This document shows, piece after piece, positions 51,329-59,735 of a DNA stretch of 64,000 nt. This DNA is from Syntrophaceae bacterium (GTDB lineage: Bacteria > Desulfobacterota > Syntrophia > Syntrophales > Smithellaceae): assembly GCA_018436925.1 (NCBI GenBank), contig JAHDKI010000001.1, forward strand, positions 62,001-126,000. The letters run 5' to 3'. Numbering within the stretch: position 1 is the first letter of the stretch; the number at the start of each line of letters is the position of its first letter. Below the pieces are notes generated by a model. The model did not search any database. It saw only the letters and a list, made by a program, of their open reading frames with translations, and had not been told where the DNA came from. The position numbers and the translations under genes were made by a program.

Positions 51329-53224
51329 CTACCTGGCAAAGCGGCTTGCCAGCTCGTCGAGTTCTTCCCATCTGTGGTAGGCGTCTTCAAGCTTTGTTTC
51401 GAGCTCGGCCAGGTCGGCATTGAGCTTGGCGATGCGGCCGGCGTTTCCCGCCGAATAAAGCTCCGGCGAGTTGAGCGATTCCAGCACGAGGGCTTTTTGC
51501 TTTTCCCAGGTTTCGATTTGCTCCGGCAGCGCTTCGAGCTCGCGCGTTTCTTTAAACGACAGCTTTGATTTTTCCCGGGGTGGTTTTTCTTTTCTGACCT
51601 TTTCTTCCCTGGCGGCGGGGTTGTGATCGCGGCTGTCGCGCTGACGAAGCCAGTCGTCATACCCTCCGATGTATTCGCCAAGCCGGCCGTCGCCTTCCAG
51701 GACGATCGTGGAGGTGACGACATTGTTCAGAAACGTCCGGTCATGGCTCACCAGAAGAAGGGTTCCGCTGTATTCCAGCAGGCGGTCTTCCAGAAGTTCG
51801 AGGGTTTCGGCGTCCAGGTCGTTGGTCGGCTCGTCGAGGACCAGCACATTAGACGGTTTGCAGAAAAGTTTGGCCAGCAAAAGTCGGTTGCGCTCGCCGC
51901 CGGAGAGCGACGAAACCGGCGCGGCAATCTGATCGCGCGGGAAAAGAAATTCCTGCAAATAGCCCACCACATGCCGGGGCGCGCCATTGATAAAAACGGT
52001 CTCATTGCCGTCTGCGACATTGTCGCGAAGGGATTTCGTTTCGTCAAACTGCGCGCGCATCTGGTCGAAATAGGCAATGGCGATGTTCGTTCCCAGGCGG
52101 ATTGTGCCCGAGCTTGCCGCGAGTTCTCCCAGCAGAACTTTCAAAAGCGTGGTTTTTCCCGAGCCGTTGGGGCCGATGATGCCGACCCGGTCGCCACGCA
52201 GAATACGGGTGGAAAAGCCCTCGATCATTTTTTTGTCCGGATAGGCAAACGAAATGTTTTGAGCTTGGACCACCAGTTTGCCGCCGGCCTGGGCTTCCGA
52301 CACGGAGAATTTCACCCGGCCTTCGCGTTCGCGCCGTTGAGCCCTTTCTTCGCGCATTTTCAGAAGGGCCCTCACCCGGCCTTCGTTGCGGGTGCGTCTG
52401 GCTTTGACGCCCTGGCGAATCCAGAGCTCTTCTTTGGCCAGTTTCTTGTCAAATGTCTGCCACTGGCTTTCCTGGGCCTCCTGCAGGGCCTCGCGCCTGT
52501 CGAGGTAGGTGGAATAATCACAGGCAAACGATGTAAGCGCGCCCCGGTCGATCTCCACTATGCGCGTGGCGATTTTCCGCAGAAACGTCCGGTCGTGCGT
52601 GACGAACATCAGGGTTTTGTCGAAGTTGTGCAAAAAGGCTTCCAGCCAGACGATCGCGTCGATGTCCAGGTGGTTGGTCGGCTCGTCCAGAAGCAGAAGG
52701 TCCGGATCGGAGGCCAGCGCCCGCGCCAGAAGCACGCGGCGTTTCACGCCGGCCGAAAGCAGACGGTATTCAGCGCTTTCATGAAGCGATGTCCGGGTGA
52801 TGACGGATTCCACGCGGCGGTGAAACTGCCAGGCGCCCGCCGCCTCCAGTTGATGCTGGACCTGTTCGATTTTCTTTAAAAGCGCATCACTGCCGTTTGT
52901 CTGCATTTGATGAGTGAGGTCGGAGTAGGCGTGCAGTAAATCCAGGTGCATCTTTCCGCCGGAGGCCACAACGTCGTAAACGGTTCCGGACAGCTCGGGG
53001 ATGTCCTGCGGCAGAAGAGCAATGCGCACCGGATTGTTCATGCCGATGTCGCCCGCGTCCGGCGCAATGGCGCCCGAAATCAGCTTCAGCAGGGTGGACT
53101 TGCCCGAACCGTTGCGGCCCAGAAGCCCGATTCGCTCGCCCGGTTCGATTTGCAGCGACGCGCCGTCGAGCAACAGGGGGCCGCCGAAACTCACGGTTAG
53201 ATTTTTGATCAAAATTAAAGCCAT
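51329..53224 (-). CDS. uup: ABC-F ATPase, Uup-like
   Basis: A 631-residue soluble ATPase with two ABC cassettes. Walker A GRNGSGKST and GPNGSGKTT; the second signature is LSGGERNRLLL, while the first has diverged (LLSAGVKRRVLLARAL instead of SGG). Walker B LLLDEPTNHLD and LVLDEPTNDLD. A C-terminal coiled coil (about 540-625, rich in Lys/Glu) is typical of Uup. Uup acts on ribosomes or branched DNA. The ATG at 53224 is preceded by AAAGGC; a frame from 53272 would add 16 unrelated residues. Confidence 0.92.
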   Translation of the reverse strand: MALILIKNLTVSFGGPLLLDGASLQIEPGERIGLLGRNGSGKSTLLKLISGAIAPDAGDIGMNNPVRIALLPQDIPELSGTVYDVVASGGKMHLDLLHAYSDLTHQMQTNGSDALLKKIEQVQHQLEAAGAWQFHRRVESVITRTSLHESAEYRLLSAGVKRRVLLARALASDPDLLLLDEPTNHLDIDAIVWLEAFLHNFDKTLMFVTHDRTFLRKIATRIVEIDRGALTSFACDYSTYLDRREALQEAQESQWQTFDKKLAKEELWIRQGVKARRTRNEGRVRALLKMREERAQRREREGRVKFSVSEAQAGGKLVVQAQNISFAYPDKKMIEGFSTRILRGDRVGIIGPNGSGKTTLLKVLLGELAASSGTIRLGTNIAIAYFDQMRAQFDETKSLRDNVADGNETVFINGAPRHVVGYLQEFLFPRDQIAAPVSSLSGGERNRLLLAKLFCKPSNVLVLDEPTNDLDAETLELLEDRLLEYSGTLLLVSHDRTFLNNVVTSTIVLEGDGRLGEYIGGYDDWLRQRDSRDHNPAAREEKVRKEKPPREKSKLSFKETRELEALPEQIETWEKQKALVLESLNSPELYSAGNAGRIAKLNADLAELETKLEDAYHRWEELDELASRFAR

Positions 53225-53720
53225 AGAGCCTTTCTTGCCTTGGGGCTTTTGTCCCGGAAGAGGATTGTTCAACCTGCCTTAACATACTTTGGCCCGAAGT
53301 GCACTTCGAAGGCGGAAGCCTGCGGATCGGCATGCCGCTTAGCCGATGGTTTCGACCGGGCAGGGTTTTAGGTGAGGCAACATATTAAAAACAAAAAGAA
53401 AATACAAAGACGGCCCCAAACTACCGATGCCGGGCTCAAACCCGCGCGTCCTGTCCCGCAGGCCGGCTGACAATAAAAAAATCACCCTTATTTTCCGCCG
53501 TCAGTCGGCGGTTGCTCTTTTTTCGGGAAACTTTCCAGAAAAATGAGGAAAAAGGCGTCAATGTCTTCAGAAATCCGGTCTGACAGCCGATCTCATTGAG
53601 CGGAACAGGCCGGTTCGGGAAATCGAAGGATCGAATCAGAGCGTTTAGGAAGAGCGGCCCGTCCGCAATCTTCCCTCCGCCTCGAAGAGGTCGTGTCTTT
53701 AGCAAAAGGAGAACAAAACG
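53225..53720. other. 496-bp gap between uup and cheY
   Basis: Divergent intergenic DNA. Open frames here are short or antisense, and none is recognised. A CCGCC/GGCGG hairpin near 53498-53515 is followed by a T-rich stretch, but no gene precedes it. No clear promoter could be picked. Confidence 0.4.
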
Positions 53721-54086
53721 ATGAAAATAATCGTGGCAGATGATTCCCGGCTGGTGCGCGGCATCGTGGAAAAAATTGTGGTTTCCATGGGATTTGAGGC
53801 CGTCCCGGCCGCCAACGGCCAGGAAGCCCTGGACCTTTTGGAAGCAGGCGGCATCGACATGGTGCTTCTGGATTGGAACATGCCGATTATGAACGGCATG
53901 GATGTCATCAAAACGATGCGCAGCGACGAGAGCTTCCGGCAGATTCCCGTTTTGATGGTATCCACGGAATCCGAAGACGAAAGAATTCGGCAGGCGCTCG
54001 AAGCCGGCGCGCAGGGCTACTTGCCCAAGCCGTTCACCCCCGAGCAGTTGACCGGGGCGATTCGTCGTGTCTTGTCCATGACCTAA
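53721..54086 (+). CDS. CheY-like single-domain response regulator
   Basis: A 121-residue receiver. The acid pair is Asp7/Asp8 (VADDSRLVR), the phosphorylated Asp is Asp51 (LLDWNMPIMNG), the switch residue is Thr82 (VSTES) and the conserved Lys is Lys103 (LPKPF). AAAGGAG precedes the ATG. The next gene encodes a CheX-like protein, a family of CheY phosphatases, so the pair may form an on/off switch. Confidence 0.95.
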   Translation: MKIIVADDSRLVRGIVEKIVVSMGFEAVPAANGQEALDLLEAGGIDMVLLDWNMPIMNGMDVIKTMRSDESFRQIPVLMVSTESEDERIRQALEAGAQGYLPKPFTPEQLTGAIRRVLSMT

Positions 54087-54199
54087 CCTGCGGCGTCGCG
54101 AGCCGCCCGCCCCGGGCACGTTTTCGAAGGGAAGGGCTTACTCGAACGGAAGGCCGGCAAGTCGCCGGGGTGAGGGCAATATTAGATGGAGGTTCGTTG

Positions 54200-55045
54200 A
54201 TGAAAAAGATTCTAGGAATTGATTTCAGTCCGAAAGCGGAAATCGCCCTGTTGAAAATACTGGGCAAGGACGCCTATATCCAATATGAAAAATTTCAGGA
54301 AACAATCCGGATCGGCGACAACGACATGGTGCTCTTGTGGATGGACGAGGATCAGGCCCTTGTCGAGCAGAAAATCGGCAAATTGCGCTGCGCCTGCAAC
54401 TTTCAGAATATTCCCATCATTGTGATGCACGATCAGCCCCGTGATATTCCTTCGCAGCCTTATGTCATCGCCGGGGCGACGGAAGTGCTTTCTCTTTCCG
54501 ATCCGGCGCCCGCCTGCCGAAACATCATCAACGGCTACCTGATTCCGGGCCGCGAGCCCCTGCCGGAGGAAAAGGCCTATCTGGACCCCTTCATTCGAAA
54601 CACCTGCCATATTCTGAAAACCATGGCGGGCATGGATGCGGTATTTAAAAAAGTGTATTTTTCCAACGCCATCCGCATTTTCGGCGATGTGTCGGGCATC
54701 ATGGGGCTTTCCGGAAACTCGGAGGGCACACTGGCCGTCACGTTTTATTGGGATCTGGCCAAAACCATCATCGCCAGAATGATGAACACGGAAGAAGACC
54801 AAATCGACGCCGAGCTGATTCATGACGGAGTCAGCGAAATCATCAACATGATCAGCGGCACCACGAAAAAGGATTTTGTCGGCAAGCCCCATCACTTCGA
54901 AATCACGCTGCCTTCGGTGGTGGTCGGCCCCGGCCATCAGATCGGCTATTTTCAGAACACCGCCGCCGCCGTTCTGATTTTCGAAGTGGACGGTCAAGCG
55001 TTTGCGCTGCATGTCTGCATCAAACCGAAAAGCGCGGCGGCCTGA
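54200..55045 (+). CDS. CheX-family protein with a degenerate N-terminal receiver-like domain
   Basis: A 281-residue protein. Residues 1 to about 125 look like a receiver fold without the phosphorylation Asp (MKKILGIDFSPKAEIALL, IPIIVMHDQPRDIP). Residues about 135-281 are a CheX domain with the phosphatase-type helix DGVSEIINMISGTTK (Glu and Asn of ExxN). CheX takes phosphate off CheY. A dead receiver joined to CheX may tie it to its partner. GGAGG precedes the ATG. Between cheY and the hybrid kinase gene. Confidence 0.83.
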   Translation: MKKILGIDFSPKAEIALLKILGKDAYIQYEKFQETIRIGDNDMVLLWMDEDQALVEQKIGKLRCACNFQNIPIIVMHDQPRDIPSQPYVIAGATEVLSLSDPAPACRNIINGYLIPGREPLPEEKAYLDPFIRNTCHILKTMAGMDAVFKKVYFSNAIRIFGDVSGIMGLSGNSEGTLAVTFYWDLAKTIIARMMNTEEDQIDAELIHDGVSEIINMISGTTKKDFVGKPHHFEITLPSVVVGPGHQIGYFQNTAAAVLIFEVDGQAFALHVCIKPKSAAA

Positions 55046-55117
55046 CACCTTGTCCGTCCAGACGCGCGGACCCTTTTAAAACCCTTTGAACCCGGAAGGC
55101 CATACGATTCGGAAACT

Positions 55118-56899
55118 ATGGACGCTTTACGCTATCTGCTTTTGATCAACCGAGAGGCGAGGTTTCTTAAAACCCTTTCTTCATCGCTTCTTGAGGCCGG
55201 ATTTCCGGTTCTTGCCGCCGAGTCGATAAGCGATGCGCAGGCTCTGCTTTCCTCTCAAGCGGTTGCGCTGATCATTTGCGACACCGATCTTCAAGACGGC
55301 GACGGCTACGAATTTCTTGCGGCTCTTAAAAATTCTCCGGATACGAAGAATCTACCGTTTATCTTTCTGGTGTCGGCCCGCTATGTGGTGGACAGTCTGG
55401 AGGAGGAAGTCTCCAAGATCTTGAAGGCGTTCGATCTGGGGGCGATCGACTTCATCATCGACAGCATGGAAGAAGATGTCTCCCGGTCGCTGATCAAACG
55501 TCTGAATAAAACATTGCCCGCAGGATTTCAGCAGTCGGCCGACGCCCCGTCTGCCGCACCGGCGGACGAAACGCCTTCCGGCCCGCCGGAACGCCGCGAC
55601 AGCAAGCGGATCGTTCCCGGATACGCCGTGGAAAGTGAAATCTCGCGCGACGGCGCATTGTGGATTCCCGGCCGGATCACGAACATCAACGAACAGGGCT
55701 TAATGATGGAAACCGCTCTGCTGGGCAAGCTGGGCATGTCGGTTTATGTCCGGGTTCCTCTGCCCGGTGCGCAGACGGTGGCGATCCGGTGCCATATTCG
55801 CCACATATCGATCATCCGGCAGCCGTCTTCAGCGGAAGTGGGTCTCGAGGCCGACGATACCGCCGAGTGGATCGAAATCTACACCTATATCGCCAAGCTC
55901 ATGGGCATTGTGAAAGCGGCCGAAACAAAAAAAATCGCCGGCGGCCGGCAGGAGTCTTCCGAAGCCCCTTCGGCGGCGCAGACGCTTTCGGAGCGCAAAA
56001 CGCAATATGTCTATGTCGATCCGGAACTGCATGCGGCGGATACCGGCCAGGCGGGCAAGGCGCTGGAAAGCAAGTTCTACCGCAGCCTCATCGGCAAGCA
56101 GCTTGGAAATTACAAGGCCGTGTCGTTTATCGGCGCGGGCAGCATGGCGGGCGTTTTCAAAGGCTGGGATGTGCTTTTGGAAAGGCATGTGGCGCTGAAA
56201 GTCATTTCTTACAGGCTTTCGGCCATTCCCTCGTTTCGGGAGATGTTCATCCGCGAAGCCAGAATGGTTTCCCGCCTGACCCATCCGCATATCGCCCAGC
56301 TGTATCATCTCGATCAGATCGACGACGTGTTGTACTTAATCATGGAATTCATCAACGGCGGCACGCTGGCCGACATCCTCAAAGACCGAAACAACCTGAA
56401 TCTGGCCAAATGCCTGGAGTATTTCATCACAACCTGCCGCACGCTCGATTTCGTCAGCAAGCACAACATCGTGCATCGGGACATCAAGCCCGCCAACATC
56501 ATGATCGATGATCGCGGCGTTTTAAAGATCGTCGATTTCGGCATCGCGGCCGCGGGCGATGAGACCAGCGAAAGCCGAAAGCCAGAAGGCTTCGGCTCGC
56601 CTTTGTATGCGTCGCCCGAATGCATTCTGGGGCGGCCTCTGGATTTGTGCAGCGACATTTACTCGCTGGGGGCGACCTTCTATCATGTCTTTGCGGGCGT
56701 GCCCCCGTTTGAAGGCGAAACCGACGACATCATCACCGCCAAACATCTCAACGAACAGCTTGTTCCCCTTAAAAAAGTCAGCCCGATGGTCTCGGGCGAC
56801 CTGTCGGACATCATCGGAAAAATGATGGCCAAAAAACCGCAGGAGCGATACCAAAGCTACCGGGCGTTGGCCAACGACTTAACCGAAGTTGTGCATTAA
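55118..56899 (+). CDS. Hybrid signalling protein: receiver, PilZ and Ser/Thr protein kinase
   Basis: A 593-residue protein with three modules. A receiver domain at about 5-130 (likely phosphate site Asp55 in IICDTDLQDGDG). A PilZ domain at about 158-255 (RRDSKR and NINEQGLMME, c-di-GMP type, though the usual D-x-S is N-x-N). A Hanks-type kinase at about 330-593 with glycine loop GAGSMAGVF, Lys361 (VALKVI), HRDIKPAN and DFG (473-475). All kinase residues are present, so it should be active. It could join two-component, cyclic di-GMP and Ser/Thr signals in one protein. No membrane segment. The start is the first ATG, with a weak ribosome site. Confidence 0.9.
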   Translation: MDALRYLLLINREARFLKTLSSSLLEAGFPVLAAESISDAQALLSSQAVALIICDTDLQDGDGYEFLAALKNSPDTKNLPFIFLVSARYVVDSLEEEVSKILKAFDLGAIDFIIDSMEEDVSRSLIKRLNKTLPAGFQQSADAPSAAPADETPSGPPERRDSKRIVPGYAVESEISRDGALWIPGRITNINEQGLMMETALLGKLGMSVYVRVPLPGAQTVAIRCHIRHISIIRQPSSAEVGLEADDTAEWIEIYTYIAKLMGIVKAAETKKIAGGRQESSEAPSAAQTLSERKTQYVYVDPELHAADTGQAGKALESKFYRSLIGKQLGNYKAVSFIGAGSMAGVFKGWDVLLERHVALKVISYRLSAIPSFREMFIREARMVSRLTHPHIAQLYHLDQIDDVLYLIMEFINGGTLADILKDRNNLNLAKCLEYFITTCRTLDFVSKHNIVHRDIKPANIMIDDRGVLKIVDFGIAAAGDETSESRKPEGFGSPLYASPECILGRPLDLCSDIYSLGATFYHVFAGVPPFEGETDDIITAKHLNEQLVPLKKVSPMVSGDLSDIIGKMMAKKPQERYQSYRALANDLTEVVH

Positions 56900-57330
56900 C
56901 CGCCCGCGGGCGATCGCAGCCCTGTTTGAATCGGTTTGGCCGATCTCACCTCTTGGCATTATGCCTGATTTGTAGGCCGATGGCTGATTAGCATTGCGCG
57001 TCCGGGAGAGCCGTTGAAAGAATTGCTAAAAGCGTTCCAAAGACGGCGGGTTTCTTTACGCCTGACAAATTTCCCATAAAATACCTCGCTGGGTCAGTGA
57101 GACGACTTCTACCGGAACGCAGTGAACGCTAGAAGTATAGTCGAACAATCCCGATTGCGAAGCATATCAGGGCTTGCTCATCTCCGACTTCAAAAGCCAA
57201 CAGCCGCATTTCGTTTGCCGTTGTTTTTAAAGGATTATCGCTTTTCTTCCCGCCGGAAAAAGCGTATAACGATAACCGATTTTTCAGAAAAAACCACACA
57301 CTGTATATTAATTGTTGGCGCGAGAATATC
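56900..57330. other. 431-bp gene-free junction between core and AT-rich region
   Basis: No gene was seen. It contains an inverted repeat ACTTCTA...TAGAAGT (57105-57111 with 57130-57136) around a G/C-rich loop. Composition shifts from GC-rich to AT-richer near here, marking the left edge of the probable cassette region. Confidence 0.45.
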
Positions 57331-57600
57331 ATGATTGATGATATCGTAGAAGGTGCGGCAAAAGGAATATTCAGAATCATACTTGAAATTCTATTCCGTA
57401 TCGTCGTTGAAATAATTTTATTTTATACGGGTGAAATTCTAATATTTGTTTTGTCAGTGGGACAAAGAAAACCAAGATGGGATTATTACGCAAAAGAAAA
57501 GCCGTCTAAGTTCGTCATATTCACAGAAATGAGTGTATGGCTTGGTATTGCATTCTGGCTATTTGTTGCTTGGTTTGTAAATAGTGTTTTGCTTCATTAA
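57331..57600 (+). CDS. Small membrane protein, unknown
   Basis: An 89-residue protein with two hydrophobic segments (about 15-43 and 66-87) and a short basic loop between them (GQRKPRWDYYAKEK). No family recognised. It is followed at once by the attC-like hairpin element at 57609-57685, as in an integron cassette. The ribosome site is weak. Confidence 0.6.
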   Translation: MIDDIVEGAAKGIFRIILEILFRIVVEIILFYTGEILIFVLSVGQRKPRWDYYAKEKPSKFVIFTEMSVWLGIAFWLFVAWFVNSVLLH

Positions 57601-57608
57601 AATTAAGA

Positions 57609-57685
57609 AAAGCGCCAAACAGGGGCTAAAGCCGATCGCCGCGCCAGGGGCGCGGCTCCTGCTTAGCTTTTCGTTAAGCTTTCGC
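57609..57685 (+). repeat. attC-like hairpin element 1
   Basis: It contains AAAGCCGATCGCCGCGCC paired to GGCGCGG...CTTAGC: stems GCTAA/TTAGC and CCGCGCC/GGCGCGG with a bulged section between. It ends in GTTAAGC (57673-57679), fitting the integron core GTTRRRY, and has GCCAAAC at the left. The AAGCCGAT block also occurs in known attC sites such as that of aadA. Same layout, at similar length, as the element at 62966-63046. Confidence 0.55.
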
Positions 57686-57700
57686 TGGATAAAACGCCAC

Positions 57701-58384
57701 ATGAAAAAATTTGTTTTTCTATTTTCGATAATTTTTTTCTTGGTATCTCTATGTGTTAAGCTGGTGTCGCCGAGTAAATACATGCTTTTAATACAAGAAG
57801 ACTCAGTCATTGAATATGCGCAAGCATTTTTTTACTTTCTTTCATCAATGCTTTCCTTTTTTGTTGCGGTGATGTTCTTAAAAAACAAGATTGCTTTGCA
57901 TGGTATCTTATACTGTATATTAGCCCTCGGACTTCTGTTTGTGTCCTTAGAAGAAATAAGTTGGGGGCAAAGGATTTTTGATGTTGCCAACCCTGATTAC
58001 TTCTCACAACACAATGTTCAAAATGAAATATCATTTCATAATCTACAGACCGTCCAGCCCTACTTGCATAAATTCTATATATTAACAGGTGCATATGGGG
58101 CATTTGCCTGGTTATTTGTATTGCCATTTGCATCAAAAATAAAAATGAGATGTCATCATATCGTTAACTATGTTGTTCCGGATTGGTTTTTAAGCTCATA
58201 TTTCTTTTTTGTTTTTCTTATTTATGTCTTGTTTGATTTTATAACTAAGCCGTCCCCTGGCGGGTTTCTCGTATGGAGAGATCAAGAGCCTTTAGAATTA
58301 TTGCTTTCACTCGGCTTTTTATTATTTGTTTCGACCAACTACATAAAATTACGAACATGCCTAAAAAATACAAAGGAACCATGA
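57701..58384 (+). CDS. Multi-pass membrane protein, unknown
   Basis: A 227-residue protein with about six hydrophobic segments. Features are the first segment FVFLFSIIFFLVSL, a conserved-looking EEISWGQRIF, and SFHNLQT. No family was recognised. The ATG at 57701 comes after the attC-like element; a longer frame begins upstream but runs through that element and was rejected. No ribosome site is clear. Codons are AT-rich. Confidence 0.65.
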   Translation: MKKFVFLFSIIFFLVSLCVKLVSPSKYMLLIQEDSVIEYAQAFFYFLSSMLSFFVAVMFLKNKIALHGILYCILALGLLFVSLEEISWGQRIFDVANPDYFSQHNVQNEISFHNLQTVQPYLHKFYILTGAYGAFAWLFVLPFASKIKMRCHHIVNYVVPDWFLSSYFFFVFLIYVLFDFITKPSPGGFLVWRDQEPLELLLSLGFLLFVSTNYIKLRTCLKNTKEP

Positions 58385-58440
58385 GGGATGCCCTTAAGTT
58401 ATTAAGTATCAAACCTGAAGAAGATTTCACGTCGGCCCAC

Positions 58441-58458
58441 CCGATAGCGCGCTATCGG
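58441..58458. repeat. Perfect 18-bp palindrome
   Basis: CCGATAGCGCGCTATCGG, its own reverse complement, lies between two unknown genes 32 bp before a start codon. It could be an operator, a cruciform, or the stem of a decayed attC-like site. No T-run follows. Confidence 0.6.
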
Positions 58459-58489
58459 CAAAATATTTCATTATAAGGCGGATTTTTAA

Positions 58490-59143
58490 ATGCCAACGAC
58501 TCTAAAACTGACAGATTTCCCGGGTTATGTTTCAGAGGGTAAGGAAATATTATCCCGGCAAAGGCATTTTTTTGTTGAGGGCTCAGGAAATATTCATATT
58601 GGCAAATCTGAAAGATTATCTATCCTTTTACGAATTCTTGATGATCTTGAACCAGGTCTTGATTCTTGCCTGCTATATCCGGACCCAGATGATACGGAAA
58701 CCAAGCAAGCCCTTGAAGCCAACACCAAGATTGCACGCAAACGCAATCAGCTTTTTTTTAACGGATCAGTCAGGGAATTGGTGCGTCTTTGTGACGCCTG
58801 CAGCGATGAAGACATTCGGAGTATTCGGGTATCCATCCTTCTTAAATTAGAAAGAGAGAACGTGGATTGGAAAAAGCTGTTTTCATCTGTGTATGATCCA
58901 GGTTTTTTGGGAAACCCAAAAAGCGTTGTCGCTCCTTCTGCTTATAGCCATGCCGCAAAAACAGTCAGCGACAAGCACGTCATTTTTATCATTTATGCGA
59001 CGGCGTATTTTTCCCCAAGCTTTTTGATATTTGGGCAAACGGCTAATCATGATCTGTTTTCAGATTATGCTGTTCAATATTGCAAGATAAGTGAACGATT
59101 TAGAAATCTATATTCTCATTTTTATAGCTATAGTGGAGACTGA
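58490..59143 (+). CDS. Hypothetical protein
   Basis: A 217-residue soluble protein with no signal peptide or clear membrane segment apart from a hydrophobic stretch (VIFIIYATAYFSPSFLIF, about 163-180). No family was recognised. AAGGCGGA precedes the ATG. The attC-like element at 59145-59204 begins right after its stop. Confidence 0.6.
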   Translation: MPTTLKLTDFPGYVSEGKEILSRQRHFFVEGSGNIHIGKSERLSILLRILDDLEPGLDSCLLYPDPDDTETKQALEANTKIARKRNQLFFNGSVRELVRLCDACSDEDIRSIRVSILLKLERENVDWKKLFSSVYDPGFLGNPKSVVAPSAYSHAAKTVSDKHVIFIIYATAYFSPSFLIFGQTANHDLFSDYAVQYCKISERFRNLYSHFYSYSGD

Positions 59144-59144
59144 T

Positions 59145-59204
59145 TTATAACAAGTCAACCCAGACGAAGCCGCAAAGTGGCCAGGCTGGTTTCCAACGTT
59201 GGAG
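59145..59204 (+). repeat. attC-like hairpin element 2
   Basis: About 60 bp from TTATAAC to GTTGGAG. It folds as AACC[C]AG with CTGGTT (one bulged C) around an inner GCC/GGC stem, the bulged double-box layout of integron attC. It also has GAAGCCG. It lies between the stop of one gene and the ribosome site of the next. Confidence 0.5.
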
Positions 59205-59214
59205 GGACATTAAA

Positions 59215-59658
59215 ATGAAGAAATGTTTGTTGTTGATGGTTATGATTATTATTTGTGGCTGCAGTAGTCAAGGCAACAAGGTTGAAGGGTTATTCAATGA
59301 AGGCGCCAGTTTTTTTCAAAGTGGCAACTATGATGCGGCAATAGAAAAATATAAAGAAGCTCTTCAAATTGATCAGAATAATGCCGTAGGGTATAACTTG
59401 CTCGGCATGGCTTATCGATTTAAGTTTAACCAGACAGGCGCTCAAGAATTTAAAGATAAAGAAATCGAATCTTTCAAGAAAGCAGTCACGCTTGATGCGA
59501 AATTCTGGATTGCCTATAAAAACCTCGCAGCTTCGTTATATTATCAAAACAGGAAGAAAGAAGCCGTGCCTTATTTGGAGGAGGCTTTAAAACTTCAACC
59601 CAATGATCCTGAAAAAGCGTTATTGCTGCAATGGCTCGATGAAGGAAAAAAGCAGTAA
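59215..59658 (+). CDS. Small TPR lipoprotein
   Basis: A 147-residue lipoprotein with lipobox ICGC (Cys16) and two to three tetratricopeptide repeats (about 25-60, 75-135: NYDAAIEKYKEALQIDQNNA, PYLEEALKLQPNDP). TPRs bind other proteins. GGAGGG precedes the ATG. It lies between two attC-like elements and has no recognised partner. Confidence 0.8.
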   Translation: MKKCLLLMVMIIICGCSSQGNKVEGLFNEGASFFQSGNYDAAIEKYKEALQIDQNNAVGYNLLGMAYRFKFNQTGAQEFKDKEIESFKKAVTLDAKFWIAYKNLAASLYYQNRKKEAVPYLEEALKLQPNDPEKALLLQWLDEGKKQ

Positions 59659-59660
59659 TG

Positions 59661-59716
59661 CTTCCCAACCGTCGTTAAAGCCAATCGCGCCTTTATGGGC
59701 TCTACTCTATCGATAT
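59661..59716 (+). repeat. Degenerate attC-like element 3
   Basis: TTCCCAAC, then TTAAAGCCAATCGCGCC and GGGC, resembling the left half of element 1 (AAAGCCGATCGCCGCGCC). The right half is missing or changed; it ends CTCTATCGATAT, which recurs after element 4. Confidence 0.35.
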
Positions 59717-59735
59717 CCGAAAAAGGATCCGCTTT

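Noticed and set aside
51623..52879. 418-codon open frame on the plus strand
   Set aside because: Antisense to the Uup-like gene; no recognisable protein.
57129..57380. Minus-strand open frame at the left edge of the AT-rich region
   Set aside because: It overlaps the start of the small membrane protein gene, has no ribosome site and no motif.
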